Shown in pieces: positions 7,526 to 15,882 of a DNA stretch of 64,000 bases. The stretch lies in the NCBI RefSeq assembly GCF_000813145.1, contig NZ_BAZF01000003.1, forward strand, positions 1 through 64,000, read 5' to 3'. The stretch is from Geobacter sp. OR-1. Lineage in GTDB: Bacteria > Desulfobacterota > Desulfuromonadia > Geobacterales > DSM-12255. How positions within the stretch are numbered: the first letter of the stretch is position 1; each line of letters begins with the position of its first letter. The notes below the pieces were generated by a model. That model was not told the DNA's origin, did no database searches, and saw only the letters and a program-made list of their open reading frames with translations. The position numbers and the translations under genes were made by a program.

Positions 7526-8851
7526 ATGCGAACCAACTATCGTCTTAAATTTCCTGAAGAAATCGAACTTGAGAGCAAAGAGGCCGAACTTGCGCGCCTG
7601 AAATTGGCACACAAGGCGAGCAGGGAAAACCTCGTCAAGCTCAAAAGCGAACTCCGCGCATTTGAAAGAGTCTATCACCTTGTGATCGGGGTCAGGATTG
7701 CCGAATTGGACGCACTTGAGGCCCAGATTTGCGGCACTGCGGATGAATGCTGCAACATGTCGGATGAAATCCACACTTCGGCTGACGCGGAATGGAGCGG
7801 GCATCTGCACGCCTCTGATCTCCTGAATGACGACCGGGACCCGGCGGAAAACACTGCCCAAAAGAGCTTAAAAGCCCTGTACCGGGAAGTTGCCAAAACG
7901 ATCCATCCCGACCTTGCGCAAGACGATCGGGACCGGGCGCGCCGCGAAAAACTGATGTCGTTTGCCAACCGGGCATATGCAGATGAGAACAAAGAGGCTC
8001 TTCTCAACATTCTCAAAGAATGGGAGCATTCTGCGGAGAAGATCAGCGGAGGGAATATCGGTGCCGCGCTGATACGTGTTATCAGGTTTATTTCAAAAGA
8101 GCGGGAATGCATACTAGAACTTGAAGAGCAGATCGATAAACTCAAGTCCACCGATTCCTACATCTTCAAACAGCGGGTGGATGACTCCCTGGCCAATGGC
8201 ATAGACCTTCTCGCCGAGATGGCAGCGACCATCGACCTCAATATCGCAAACGCCCGCAAGCGCCTTTCGGCCATGCGCGGTGAACCGTTACCGATAGATC
8301 CCGTACTGTCGCAGATCAATAACCGTCTCATCAGGTTTCCCGCCGATCTCTCCTGCGGGGTTCTGTACACCCGGAAACGGGACTCCATCAATTATTGTGA
8401 CTGGCAAAAGATCTGCAATGCCAAGGGGGTCCGGGCAATACCGGTCAACATGGCCGTAAGACTGGACGTGCGCGGCGACCTTACCCCAGATCTCCGGTTT
8501 CTCAAAGAGTTGCGGCCTGATGACCTCCAGTCTCTATTCATGTACGAAGTAACCGATACTGCGCTTGGGTACATCACCCATTTGTCCGGTCTCGAAGAAA
8601 TTTACCTGTCCGATTCCACCTTCTCCGATAACGGCATCGCTAAACTCTCCTCGCTAATCAACCTGTCGAGGATCTATCTCTACCATATCAATATCACGGA
8701 CTCCGGACTGGTTTCGCTTTATGGCCTTAAGAAGCTCTCGCAATTTACCTGCAGCGGCACCATGGTAACCGAATCAGGGCTCCAAGCCCTGCAAAAGGCG
8801 GTTCCCGGCGTCAAAACCCTCAGCTTTCCCTGGCGCTACGGCAAAAAATGA
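7526..8851 (+). CDS. J-domain-like / leucine-rich repeat protein of unknown function
   Basis: A 441-residue soluble protein with an unusual domain order. Residues 1-55 are charged and coiled-coil-like. Residues about 110-165 resemble a J-domain, with LYREVAKTIHPDL containing an HPD tripeptide after a basic helix and a following helix ending in SFANRAYAD. Residues 190-270 form another helical segment. From about 330 onward there are leucine-rich repeats of the cysteine-containing/GALA-like kind (LSGLEEIYLSDS, LSSLINLSRIYLYHI, LYGLKKLSQF). J-domains stimulate Hsp70 ATPase activity, so a cochaperone-like adaptor is possible. No dnaK is nearby. It follows the phosphohexomutase by 38 bases. No signal peptide. 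I do not recognise a named family. Confidence 0.7.
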   Translation: MRTNYRLKFPEEIELESKEAELARLKLAHKASRENLVKLKSELRAFERVYHLVIGVRIAELDALEAQICGTADECCNMSDEIHTSADAEWSGHLHASDLLNDDRDPAENTAQKSLKALYREVAKTIHPDLAQDDRDRARREKLMSFANRAYADENKEALLNILKEWEHSAEKISGGNIGAALIRVIRFISKERECILELEEQIDKLKSTDSYIFKQRVDDSLANGIDLLAEMAATIDLNIANARKRLSAMRGEPLPIDPVLSQINNRLIRFPADLSCGVLYTRKRDSINYCDWQKICNAKGVRAIPVNMAVRLDVRGDLTPDLRFLKELRPDDLQSLFMYEVTDTALGYITHLSGLEEIYLSDSTFSDNGIAKLSSLINLSRIYLYHINITDSGLVSLYGLKKLSQFTCSGTMVTESGLQALQKAVPGVKTLSFPWRYGKK

Positions 8852-8991
8852 CCGTGACCGTACGCTGACTCGCACCTATCATCCCTCCACGAATCGCTCT
8901 CTCTTGATCAAACGTTCGCTTCTTTACCTTCCGGATAAAAAGGATAGACTTGAATAGAGATAGTGCATCAAATTAAGACAGGAGGCCAGTC

Positions 8992-9507
8992 ATGCAGGAA
9001 AGAACCGGCATTATAACCTTTAAGGGAAACCCAATGACCCTGATCGGACCGGAATTAAAGATCGGAGCCGCCGCTCCCGACTTCCGGGTCGTCGACGCGA
9101 CTCTGACACCGCGCAGTATCGCGGACTACGCAGGCACAATCAAAATTATCAGTGCCGTTCCTTCGTTGGACACTCCGGTATGCGATACCGAAACCCGTCG
9201 CTTCAACAGCGAGGCAACCGCACTGCCGGCAAATGTGGTGGTATTGACCATCAGCCTCGATCTCCCATTTGCCCAAAAACGATGGTGCGGTGCTGCCGGC
9301 ATTGACAGGGTAATAACGCTGTCGGACTATCAGGAGCGCTCGTTCGGCCTTGCTTACGGTGTGCTTATCAAGGAACTGAAACTTCTGACCAGGTCGGTGT
9401 TTGTTCTTGATGCCCAGAATATCATCCGCTACATCCAGATCGTGCCGGAAGTCACTCATGAACCGGATTATGCCGCTGTCATCTCGGCGGCCAAGGGGCT
9501 TTGCTGA
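8992..9507 (+). CDS. tpx: Thiol peroxidase Tpx
   Basis: A 171-residue atypical 2-Cys peroxiredoxin that reduces hydrogen peroxide and alkyl hydroperoxides using thioredoxin. The peroxidatic Cys64 is in SLDTPVCDTETRRFN and the resolving Cys99 is in AQKRWCGAAG, at the usual Tpx spacing. The N-terminus (TGIITFKGNPMTLIGPELKI) is characteristic. Start ATG 8992 is preceded by AGGAGG. Length matches the family. It is monocistronic, with a strong hairpin just after the stop. Confidence 0.95.
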   Translation: MQERTGIITFKGNPMTLIGPELKIGAAAPDFRVVDATLTPRSIADYAGTIKIISAVPSLDTPVCDTETRRFNSEATALPANVVVLTISLDLPFAQKRWCGAAGIDRVITLSDYQERSFGLAYGVLIKELKLLTRSVFVLDAQNIIRYIQIVPEVTHEPDYAAVISAAKGLC

Positions 9508-9523
9508 CCATGCGTCGCGAAAC

Positions 9524-9557
9524 GACACGAGGCAGCGGTCGCCCGCTGCCTCGTGTC
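9524..9557 (+). terminator. Strong hairpin after tpx
   Basis: A perfect 15-bp stem (GACACGAGGCAGCGG with its complement) and a TCGC loop begin 17 bases after the tpx stop. There is no immediate T-run, so it may act as a 3' stabiliser or a Rho-assisted end rather than a classic terminator. Confidence 0.55.
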
Positions 9558-9777
9558 AACTGAATCAGTATACCCGAATAAATTTTATTTTTGCAGCCTG
9601 TTATTTTTACGTCAATGGCCTATATTTGAATCAGGAGGTAAACAAATTGTTCGTTCCAAAAGGAGAGCATGATGTTGGAAGATACTCCACCCGGCTTAGA
9701 TAGATGTAAAACTGATGAAGGTGACAACCGGCTGTAAACTAAGGCCGGAAATACCCGAAAAAGGGAAACAAGTTAAA
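9558..9777. other. tpx-hemE intergenic stretch with a possible 22-codon ORF
   Basis: AT-rich at first, then an ATG at 9669 preceded by AAGGAG. It opens a 22-codon frame (MMLEDTPPGLDRC... ending at the TAA near 9737). No homolog is recognised, so this could be a leader peptide or chance. I saw no tRNA or known riboswitch here. Confidence 0.2.
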
Positions 9778-9807
9778 AAAAGGCTCGCCGAACATGGCGA
9801 GCCTTTT
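9778..9807. terminator. Bidirectional terminator between tpx and hemE
   Basis: AAAAGGCTCGCC, loop GAACAT, GGCGAGCCTTTT, with an A-run on the left and a T-run on the right. It sits 15 bases beyond the hemE stop and would end hemE transcription as well as any rightward read-through. Confidence 0.85.
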
Positions 9808-9821
9808 GCGTTTATCCTCTG

Positions 9822-10844
9822 CTACTTCTGCGAAAGCCGGTGCACGCACTCGACCATGTGGATCGCGTTCTCGGGCGGGACGGTGGGGAGTATCCCGTGC
9901 CCGAGGTTGAAGATATGACCGGGACGACCGGCATTTTCGTCAAGAACCCGCTTAACCTCTTTTTCGATGACATCTTTCGGGGCGTAGAGTACGGTGGGGT
10001 CCAAGTTCCCCTGCACAGCCATCTGCGGACCGAGGATATCGCGAGCCTTGCCGAGATTTATATGCCAGTCAAGCCCCATGACATTGCCACCGGCCTTTTG
10101 CACCGAATCCAGCATGGTGCCGGCGCCTTTTACAAAGTGGATCACCGGGGTCTCGGTGCGGTTCAGACCGTTGATCAGCTTGGTTGTGTACGGCAGAACA
10201 TACTTTTCGTAATCAGACGGGGAAAGCACCCCGCCCCAAGTGTCGAAAATCTGGATTGCCTGAGCGCCGGCCTTGATCTGGGCGTTCAGGTATTCCATGT
10301 CCATCATTGTAACCTTTTCCATCAAGGCATTGAAAACTTGCGGTGCCTCGTACATCATCCGCTTTACGTTGGCCCAGTCCTTGGACCCTTTTCCCTCGAT
10401 CATATAGCAGGCGAGGGTAAACGGCGCGCCGCCGAAGCCGATCAGCGGCACCTTGCGCTCCAGTTCCCGGCGCAAAATACGAACCGTCTCCAGCACGTAA
10501 GGGACGTCTGCCTCAGGATCGGGAATCCGAAGCGCGTCCACGTCTGCCATGGTACGGATCGGATGCTCGAATACCGGGCCGGGAACAAAGTCCAGTTTCA
10601 TACCCATCGGCTCGACCGGAGTAAGAATGTCGGAAAAGAGGATCGCGGCGTCAACGCCGAGAATGTCAACCGGCTGGATGCTGACCTCTGCAGCGAGATC
10701 CGGAGTCTTGCAGAGCTCCAGAAAGGTGCATTTTGAGCGGACACGCATGTAATCAGGAAGATATCGGCCCGCCTGGCGCATCAGCCATACCGGGGTCCGA
10801 TCAACTGGCTTGCCCCAGCAGGCATCGAGAAAACGAGTATTCAT
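9822..10844 (-). CDS. hemE: Uroporphyrinogen III decarboxylase
   Basis: A 340-residue enzyme that removes four carboxyl groups from uroporphyrinogen III to give coproporphyrinogen III in haem synthesis. The signature RQAGRYLPDY is at about residues 23-32. The active-site Asp is in AILFSDIL, and the QIFDTWGG and HFVKGAG segments are conserved. Start ATG 10844 is preceded by GAGGAGGG. High haem demand for multihaem cytochromes fits this organism. The next gene upstream is a radical-SAM protein of the AhbD/NirJ type. Confidence 0.95.
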   Translation of the reverse strand: MNTRFLDACWGKPVDRTPVWLMRQAGRYLPDYMRVRSKCTFLELCKTPDLAAEVSIQPVDILGVDAAILFSDILTPVEPMGMKLDFVPGPVFEHPIRTMADVDALRIPDPEADVPYVLETVRILRRELERKVPLIGFGGAPFTLACYMIEGKGSKDWANVKRMMYEAPQVFNALMEKVTMMDMEYLNAQIKAGAQAIQIFDTWGGVLSPSDYEKYVLPYTTKLINGLNRTETPVIHFVKGAGTMLDSVQKAGGNVMGLDWHINLGKARDILGPQMAVQGNLDPTVLYAPKDVIEKEVKRVLDENAGRPGHIFNLGHGILPTVPPENAIHMVECVHRLSQK

Positions 10845-10890
10845 GGAAAACCCTCCTCAGAGTAATTTTTTGAAACGGGATTGTTAACCA

Positions 10891-11010
10891 GGAACGCGAG
10901 ATTTCATCCAGATTGTCGCACCCGCAGGAGCGCCCGCGGAGGCGTGGCAACGCCACGTCGCACAAGGAAGCGACGAGGACGGCGGCAAGATGGACGGAAG
11001 ATCGCGTTCC
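10891..11010. repeat. 120-nt palindromic element between hemE and the radical-SAM gene
   Basis: Bounded by a perfect inverted repeat, GGAACGCGA (10891-10899) and TCGCGTTCC (11002-11010). Pairing extends imperfectly for about 24 bases on each side. Inside are smaller hairpins, CGTGGC/GCCACG and GTCGC/GCGAC. It abuts the stop codon of the radical-SAM gene. It looks like a dispersed REP/structured element or a long terminator. Only one copy is in the window. Confidence 0.55.
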
Positions 11011-12081
11011 TTACGCCTTCTTCTGAAGGCGTATAGGGACGTAGTTGCAGAACGGCTCTTCTGCCATGTAGTCGCCATATACCGCATCGGCCCGCGCCCT
11101 GCACCCGCCGCAGACATTGATGAATTCGCATTCCCCGCACTTCCCCTTGTATGCCTTGAAGTTGCGTAGGTCTTTGAAAATCTCCGCGTTCTCCCAGATC
11201 TCCCGGAACGGGGTGGTCTTGACATTACCGGCAGTGCGGTGGAAATACGAGCATGGCTTGACGTTGCCGAAACAGTCGATCAGGCAGATGGTCTGGGCCG
11301 CGATGCACCCTTTGCCGCCGCCGGTGGAGAAGGTGAGGGAACGACGCTCAAACTTCACCCCTTCGGCCTTGGCCTTCTGGGGCACAATCCGGTAATAGTG
11401 GGGAGCGCAGGTCGGACGCATCAGGATATCGTCCTCGAGCTTCTCCTGCTGGTAATGCCAGTCGAGAATCTCCTCATAGTCTTCCTTGGAAATCAGCTCG
11501 CCCATGATTTCTTCGCCGCGGCCGGTCGGAACGATCATAAACATGTACCAAGCGGTGGCACCCAAAGATTTGGCCACTTTGAAGGTGTTGGCGATATCCG
11601 ACTGATTGCGCTTGGTAAATGAAGAGTTTATGAGAAATTTCTGGCCGTGCCGGCGAAAATGCTCCGCTGCATTAACCACTCCCTGAAACGCTCCGGGGCA
11701 CTGGCGAAAATCGTCATGTACCGCCGCGGTAGAACCGTCCAGCGAGAGCGAAACCATCTTTATTTCGGCCTTCTTCATCTTTTCGCACACTTCGTCGGTT
11801 ACCAGGGCGCCATTTGTGGCCATGCACATCCGCAGCCCCAATGACGTACCATATTCAGCCAGCTCGAAGATATCCGGACGAAGCAACGGCTCACCGCCGG
11901 AAAGCACCACCACCGGCTTGGAAAAGTCGGCGATTTCCTTGAGCAGTTTCTTCCCCTCGTCAGTGGTAAAATCCCCTTCTGAAGAGGTCATGTCTGATGA
12001 ACAGCGGCAATGAACGCACTTGAGGTTGCATTTCTGAGTGGTTTCCCAGGCAACCCATTTCGGAATAAACTCTTCGGCCAT
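11011..12081 (-). CDS. Radical SAM/SPASM protein, AhbD/NirJ-like (putative haem-synthesis enzyme)
   Basis: A 356-residue radical-SAM enzyme. The cluster-binding motif is C18-x3-C22-x2-C25 ([12 protein letters not shown]), followed by the SAM-contacting LSGGEPLL near residue 60. The C-terminal SPASM-like region (from about 265) contains [19 protein letters not shown] and [20 protein letters not shown], enough cysteines for auxiliary clusters. The [10 protein letters not shown] segment is typical of AhbC/AhbD/NirJ enzymes that process sirohaem-derived or coproporphyrin substrates. The neighbouring hemE (166 bases away, same strand) supports a haem role. AhbD (Fe-coproporphyrin to haem b) is my preferred guess, but the subfamily is inferred. 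Confidence 0.7.
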   Translation of the reverse strand: MAEEFIPKWVAWETTQKCNLKCVHCRCSSDMTSSEGDFTTDEGKKLLKEIADFSKPVVVLSGGEPLLRPDIFELAEYGTSLGLRMCMATNGALVTDEVCEKMKKAEIKMVSLSLDGSTAAVHDDFRQCPGAFQGVVNAAEHFRRHGQKFLINSSFTKRNQSDIANTFKVAKSLGATAWYMFMIVPTGRGEEIMGELISKEDYEEILDWHYQQEKLEDDILMRPTCAPHYYRIVPQKAKAEGVKFERRSLTFSTGGGKGCIAAQTICLIDCFGNVKPCSYFHRTAGNVKTTPFREIWENAEIFKDLRNFKAYKGKCGECEFINVCGGCRARADAVYGDYMAEEPFCNYVPIRLQKKA

Positions 12082-12146
12082 CGATTTCTCCGCTTGTAAT
12101 GTAATCCGGAAACTTTACTATGAGTGCGCCCTGAAATACAAGGGAA

Positions 12147-14336
12147 TTAAGAGCATTCCAGTGCCGAGGGCAATTGCTCTTCTGCCGGGAACAGTATGGA
12201 AAACATGCTTCCCCGGCCGGTCGGCCCGTCCGTTACCCATACATAGCCATTATGCGCATCCATGATCCCCTTGACGATCGAGAGCCCCAATCCCGACCCC
12301 TTGGACATGAATTCCGTCTTGCCGGAAGAATGATAAGCAATGTCACCAACGCCGTAAAACTTTTCAAATACCCGCAACCGCTCTTCCGAAGGAATCCCGA
12401 TTCCGTTGTCGCAGAAATCCATCCGGCAATACTGTGCAACCTCCGGAAACCCCTTGGGGAATATGGGGTAAAACTCTTTCAGGACGCTACGCTCGGCAAG
12501 AACCTCTTCTCTCGGGAGTTGACGGCAAATTATAATTATTTCACCGCCGTCAGGGGTGAACTTGATGGCGTTTTCCATCAGGTTCCTGATCACGAGCCGG
12601 GCAAAACCTTCATCCGCAGGGATCGGCCGCTCATCACCCATTATCTGGACATTGACATTCCGTCTGGAAAGAGGAAGCGCGAACCCGTCAAAAACCTCTC
12701 TGCTGATGGAGATGAGACTCAACGGACGTTTCTGGAGGACAATCCCCTTTGCCTCGATCCGGGAAATGGAAAGCAGGTCTTCCACAAGGTTTTTCAGCTG
12801 AACGACACTTTCATGGACTGATGAGAAGATCTCGCCCTGCTCGGTTGTAAGGGCTATGTTGCTGTACTTGAGCAGAAATTCGACCCCGCCGAGGATTGAT
12901 GTGATCGGGGTTTTGAGTTCGTGTGACGCCATCCCGATAAAGCTGTTCTTCGCCCTGTTCAACCGGTCCAGTTCAATGTTGGCAAGCTTTACCTCATGGA
13001 GGTTTTCGCGCAGCGCCTTTCTGCTCCGCTGCAGTTCAGCCGCCTTTTCCTTCATCCGCTCGTACAGCTGATGGTTTTCTATCAGAACCGCAAGCTGGCT
13101 GCCGATTGAGGTCAAGAGAAACACCTCCCGGTCGGAGAAATTCTTTTCCGACTTGTGGGCCACCATGAGCACACCCACTATTTCAGAACCGATCTTGAGC
13201 GGCACGGCACACCAGGCGTGAATCCCGATGTTTTTCGCCGCCTCGATGACCTCCTGCGGCATTTCCTTGCTTGCCAGTGCCCTTGCCTTGTATGGCTTGC
13301 CGGCAAGAACCTCGCCGACCCAAGGGGCATAGTTCAGCAGCCTTTTTACCGCCGGTTCGAAATCCGCTGAAAATCCCAGAGATGCCTTGAGCTTGAGGCC
13401 GCCTTTTTCAAGCAGATGAATGCTGGAAAAGTCGATCCTCAACATATTATGGATCTGGAAGAGCATGTCGTTAAGAAGCTCTTTGGAGTCGCGTTCCGAA
13501 TTCAGCCGGAAAGCAACGGCATACAAGGTAAGGAGTTCCCGGTCACTGACCCGTTTTTCCTCTTCCATCCGTTTCCGCCGGCTCACATCCTTGACAATGT
13601 GCACCACTCCCCGTCGAGCGGTTTCACCGGCATCCATGCTTACCATGGGGCAACTGGTAACAGTGAACCATCCGCTCAGCGAAGGGAACCGGATATCCTC
13701 CATACCGGTCTGAGAGCGGGCCGAGGAGAGAAATATGTCGTCTTCGCACCCGTTATCGCCGTAGAACAGGCTGCTGATCTTCCTGCCGATTATGTCCGGG
13801 TAATCAGACTGAAAATACTCTATGACCCTCCTGTTGCACCTGGTTACGATGCCGGAATAATCGGTCACCAGTATCAGGTCGGACACGGCATCAAACACTG
13901 CCTCCCATTCGACCTTGCCGGTCAGTATTGCCAACTCGGCTTTATGACGCCTGCGCCGCTCCTCAGCTTCCCTGAGCGCTCTTTCGACGGCCGGGACCAG
14001 GCGGGAGAGGTTGTCCTTCATGAGATAATCCGTTGCCCCGGCCTTCATGGCAGCTACTGCCTGATCCTCGCCGATTTTTCCGGACACGATCAGGAACGGG
14101 AGATCGCCGCCGCTCTCCTTCAGCAACTCCAATGCCCTATTGGCACTGAAATCCGGCATCCGGAAATCGGAGATGATTATATCCCAAGACTCACCGGCCA
14201 AAGCCTCCTTCAACTCGCCTTCAGCCTGAACGCGGCTGTACTTGATCCCGAACCCGGCTTTCTGCAGATGGTGCAGCAGGAGCAGCATGTCTTCTTCAGA
14301 ATCCTCTACGAACAAAATCTTTAATTCCTGGGACAT
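12147..14336 (-). CDS. Hybrid sensor kinase, REC-PAS-GAF-HisKA-HATPase
   Basis: A 729-residue cytoplasmic kinase with no membrane segment. An N-terminal receiver (ILFVEDSEED, phosphoacceptor in IIISDFRMP, Lys in LMKDNLS) is followed by a PAS domain (about 145-260) and a GAF domain (about 275-430). A coiled coil leads to HisKA with H482 in SHELKTP. The ATPase domain has the N-box LMENAIKF, G1 DNGIGIPS and G2 GSGLGLS. The receiver at the front suggests it is itself a target in a phosphorelay, perhaps from one of the two kinases encoded just upstream. It lies 22 bases downstream of the next kinase gene. No DNA-binding output is present locally. Confidence 0.88.
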   Translation of the reverse strand: MSQELKILFVEDSEEDMLLLLHHLQKAGFGIKYSRVQAEGELKEALAGESWDIIISDFRMPDFSANRALELLKESGGDLPFLIVSGKIGEDQAVAAMKAGATDYLMKDNLSRLVPAVERALREAEERRRRHKAELAILTGKVEWEAVFDAVSDLILVTDYSGIVTRCNRRVIEYFQSDYPDIIGRKISSLFYGDNGCEDDIFLSSARSQTGMEDIRFPSLSGWFTVTSCPMVSMDAGETARRGVVHIVKDVSRRKRMEEEKRVSDRELLTLYAVAFRLNSERDSKELLNDMLFQIHNMLRIDFSSIHLLEKGGLKLKASLGFSADFEPAVKRLLNYAPWVGEVLAGKPYKARALASKEMPQEVIEAAKNIGIHAWCAVPLKIGSEIVGVLMVAHKSEKNFSDREVFLLTSIGSQLAVLIENHQLYERMKEKAAELQRSRKALRENLHEVKLANIELDRLNRAKNSFIGMASHELKTPITSILGGVEFLLKYSNIALTTEQGEIFSSVHESVVQLKNLVEDLLSISRIEAKGIVLQKRPLSLISISREVFDGFALPLSRRNVNVQIMGDERPIPADEGFARLVIRNLMENAIKFTPDGGEIIIICRQLPREEVLAERSVLKEFYPIFPKGFPEVAQYCRMDFCDNGIGIPSEERLRVFEKFYGVGDIAYHSSGKTEFMSKGSGLGLSIVKGIMDAHNGYVWVTDGPTGRGSMFSILFPAEEQLPSALECS

Positions 14337-14358
14337 TTACCCCCCTCAATCAATCCCA

Positions 14359-15882
14359 TTACGATATCGGCACGAGCATGCCGAAGGTACTCCCCCGGCC
14401 TTCCTCGCTTTCAGCCCAAATATAGCCGCGATGAGCATCCATAACCTTCCTGCAGAATGCAAGTCCGAGCCCGGTACCGCGGGTCTTCCCTTTTCGTCTG
14501 TTTTGCGCCTGAGCAAAGCGGTCAAAAATGCTGGCAAGGGCATCCGCAGGAATGCCGACACCGCTGTCTTCAACCGTGATCATCATGAAGCTTCCTTCTT
14601 TCGGCAGCTCATCTTCGCGGTAAAGCCCTTTCGTGATCCTGCCGACAACCGTTGCCGGCGATGTCAGCGTCTTACACGTTATGCCGATCCTTCCCCCCTC
14701 AGGAGTGAACTTGAACGCATTTGAGAGCAGATTCGCCAGCAACCGGGTCATTGTCACCCGGTCAAAGGGTACCTGGGGAAGTTGGCCTGGAAAATCGAGG
14801 GTCAGCGAAATTTGCGACCTGGAAGCTATCGGCTGATACCGGGAAAGGGCCTTTTGCAGCAGGACGTTCGGATCGTCCGCCTTGATGGCCATTTTCATCT
14901 TGCCGGCCTCAAACTTATGGACATCCAGCAGGGTATCGATCATTTCCGTCATTTCAGCGCAGCTGTCCACAGCTGACTCCAGAAACTCCTGTTGATCCTT
15001 TGTCACCGGCCCAAGACGGCCTTCGCGCACAAGATCGAGAGATCCGACTATTGAGGTGATCGGGGATTTCAGGTCATGAGAGAGCATGCTGACAAAATCC
15101 TCTTTTTCCTGTTCCAGGGCTCTGAGGGTCGAGATATCCCGTATGATTTCGACGCTCCCCAGGAGCTCGTCGTTCTTGTCTTTCAACGGGGCTGCGCTTG
15201 AAAGGGTGTTGATGATCCGGTCCTGAAGGTGGAGGTTGTAAGTCACATCATGACAAGGGGTAGCCGTCTTCAAGGCTACCATTGCCGGCAAGAGATCGGG
15301 TTGAATATCTGCTTTCAGGAGTTCCGGCAGCGTCCGGCCGATTATTTCCCCCCGCGGCAGGGCCAATTCCTCTTCAGCCTTCCGGTTTACCATCATCACC
15401 CGGCCGCCGGCATCCACTGCGATCAGAAGGTCAGTCATCCCCTCCAGTATGGCGGCAACTTTTTGCTGTTCCCGGGCGAGTTCTTCCTGCAATTTCCGGT
15501 TCTCTATCTGTGTCCTGTTGAACGCTATCGCTCGCTCCACCTTTTTCACTGCGTCATCACTGGAAAACGGCTTGGCAATATAATCGGTTGCCCCTTTTTT
15601 CATCGCTTCGACGGCAATCGACTCATTGCCGTGGGCAGTCATCATTATCACCGCCAGATCCGGGAATTCCGTCCGCACCCTCTCCAAGACCTGGATTCCG
15701 TTCATCCTGGGCATTTTAATGTCGAGCAGCATCAGGTCAAACCGCTCCCGGGAAAGGCATTCCAGGGCGTCAATCCCATCATGCGCCCTTACGGACGAAT
15801 ACCCGGCATCCTCAAGTTGAAGTTTTAGAATAAGGCTGATATCGGCCTCATCGTCCACAACCAGTATCTTGTCACCTTTCAT
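14359..15882 (-). CDS. Response regulator-histidine kinase, REC-PAS-HisKA-HATPase
   Basis: A 507-residue cytoplasmic protein. It begins with a receiver (KILVVDDEAD, Asp in LMLLDIKMP, Lys in YIAKPFSSDD), then a PAS domain (about 145-250), HisKA with H269 in SHDLKSP, and an ATPase domain with N-box LLSNAFKF, G1 DSGVGIPA and G2 GTGLGLA. I start it at ATG 15882, preceded by GAGGGG. The open frame extends upstream to 16014 but only through the end of the next kinase gene. The start overlaps that gene's stop by 11 bases, so the pair is translationally coupled. Likely part of a three-kinase relay. Confidence 0.88.
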   Translation of the reverse strand: MKGDKILVVDDEADISLILKLQLEDAGYSSVRAHDGIDALECLSRERFDLMLLDIKMPRMNGIQVLERVRTEFPDLAVIMMTAHGNESIAVEAMKKGATDYIAKPFSSDDAVKKVERAIAFNRTQIENRKLQEELAREQQKVAAILEGMTDLLIAVDAGGRVMMVNRKAEEELALPRGEIIGRTLPELLKADIQPDLLPAMVALKTATPCHDVTYNLHLQDRIINTLSSAAPLKDKNDELLGSVEIIRDISTLRALEQEKEDFVSMLSHDLKSPITSIVGSLDLVREGRLGPVTKDQQEFLESAVDSCAEMTEMIDTLLDVHKFEAGKMKMAIKADDPNVLLQKALSRYQPIASRSQISLTLDFPGQLPQVPFDRVTMTRLLANLLSNAFKFTPEGGRIGITCKTLTSPATVVGRITKGLYREDELPKEGSFMMITVEDSGVGIPADALASIFDRFAQAQNRRKGKTRGTGLGLAFCRKVMDAHRGYIWAESEEGRGSTFGMLVPIS

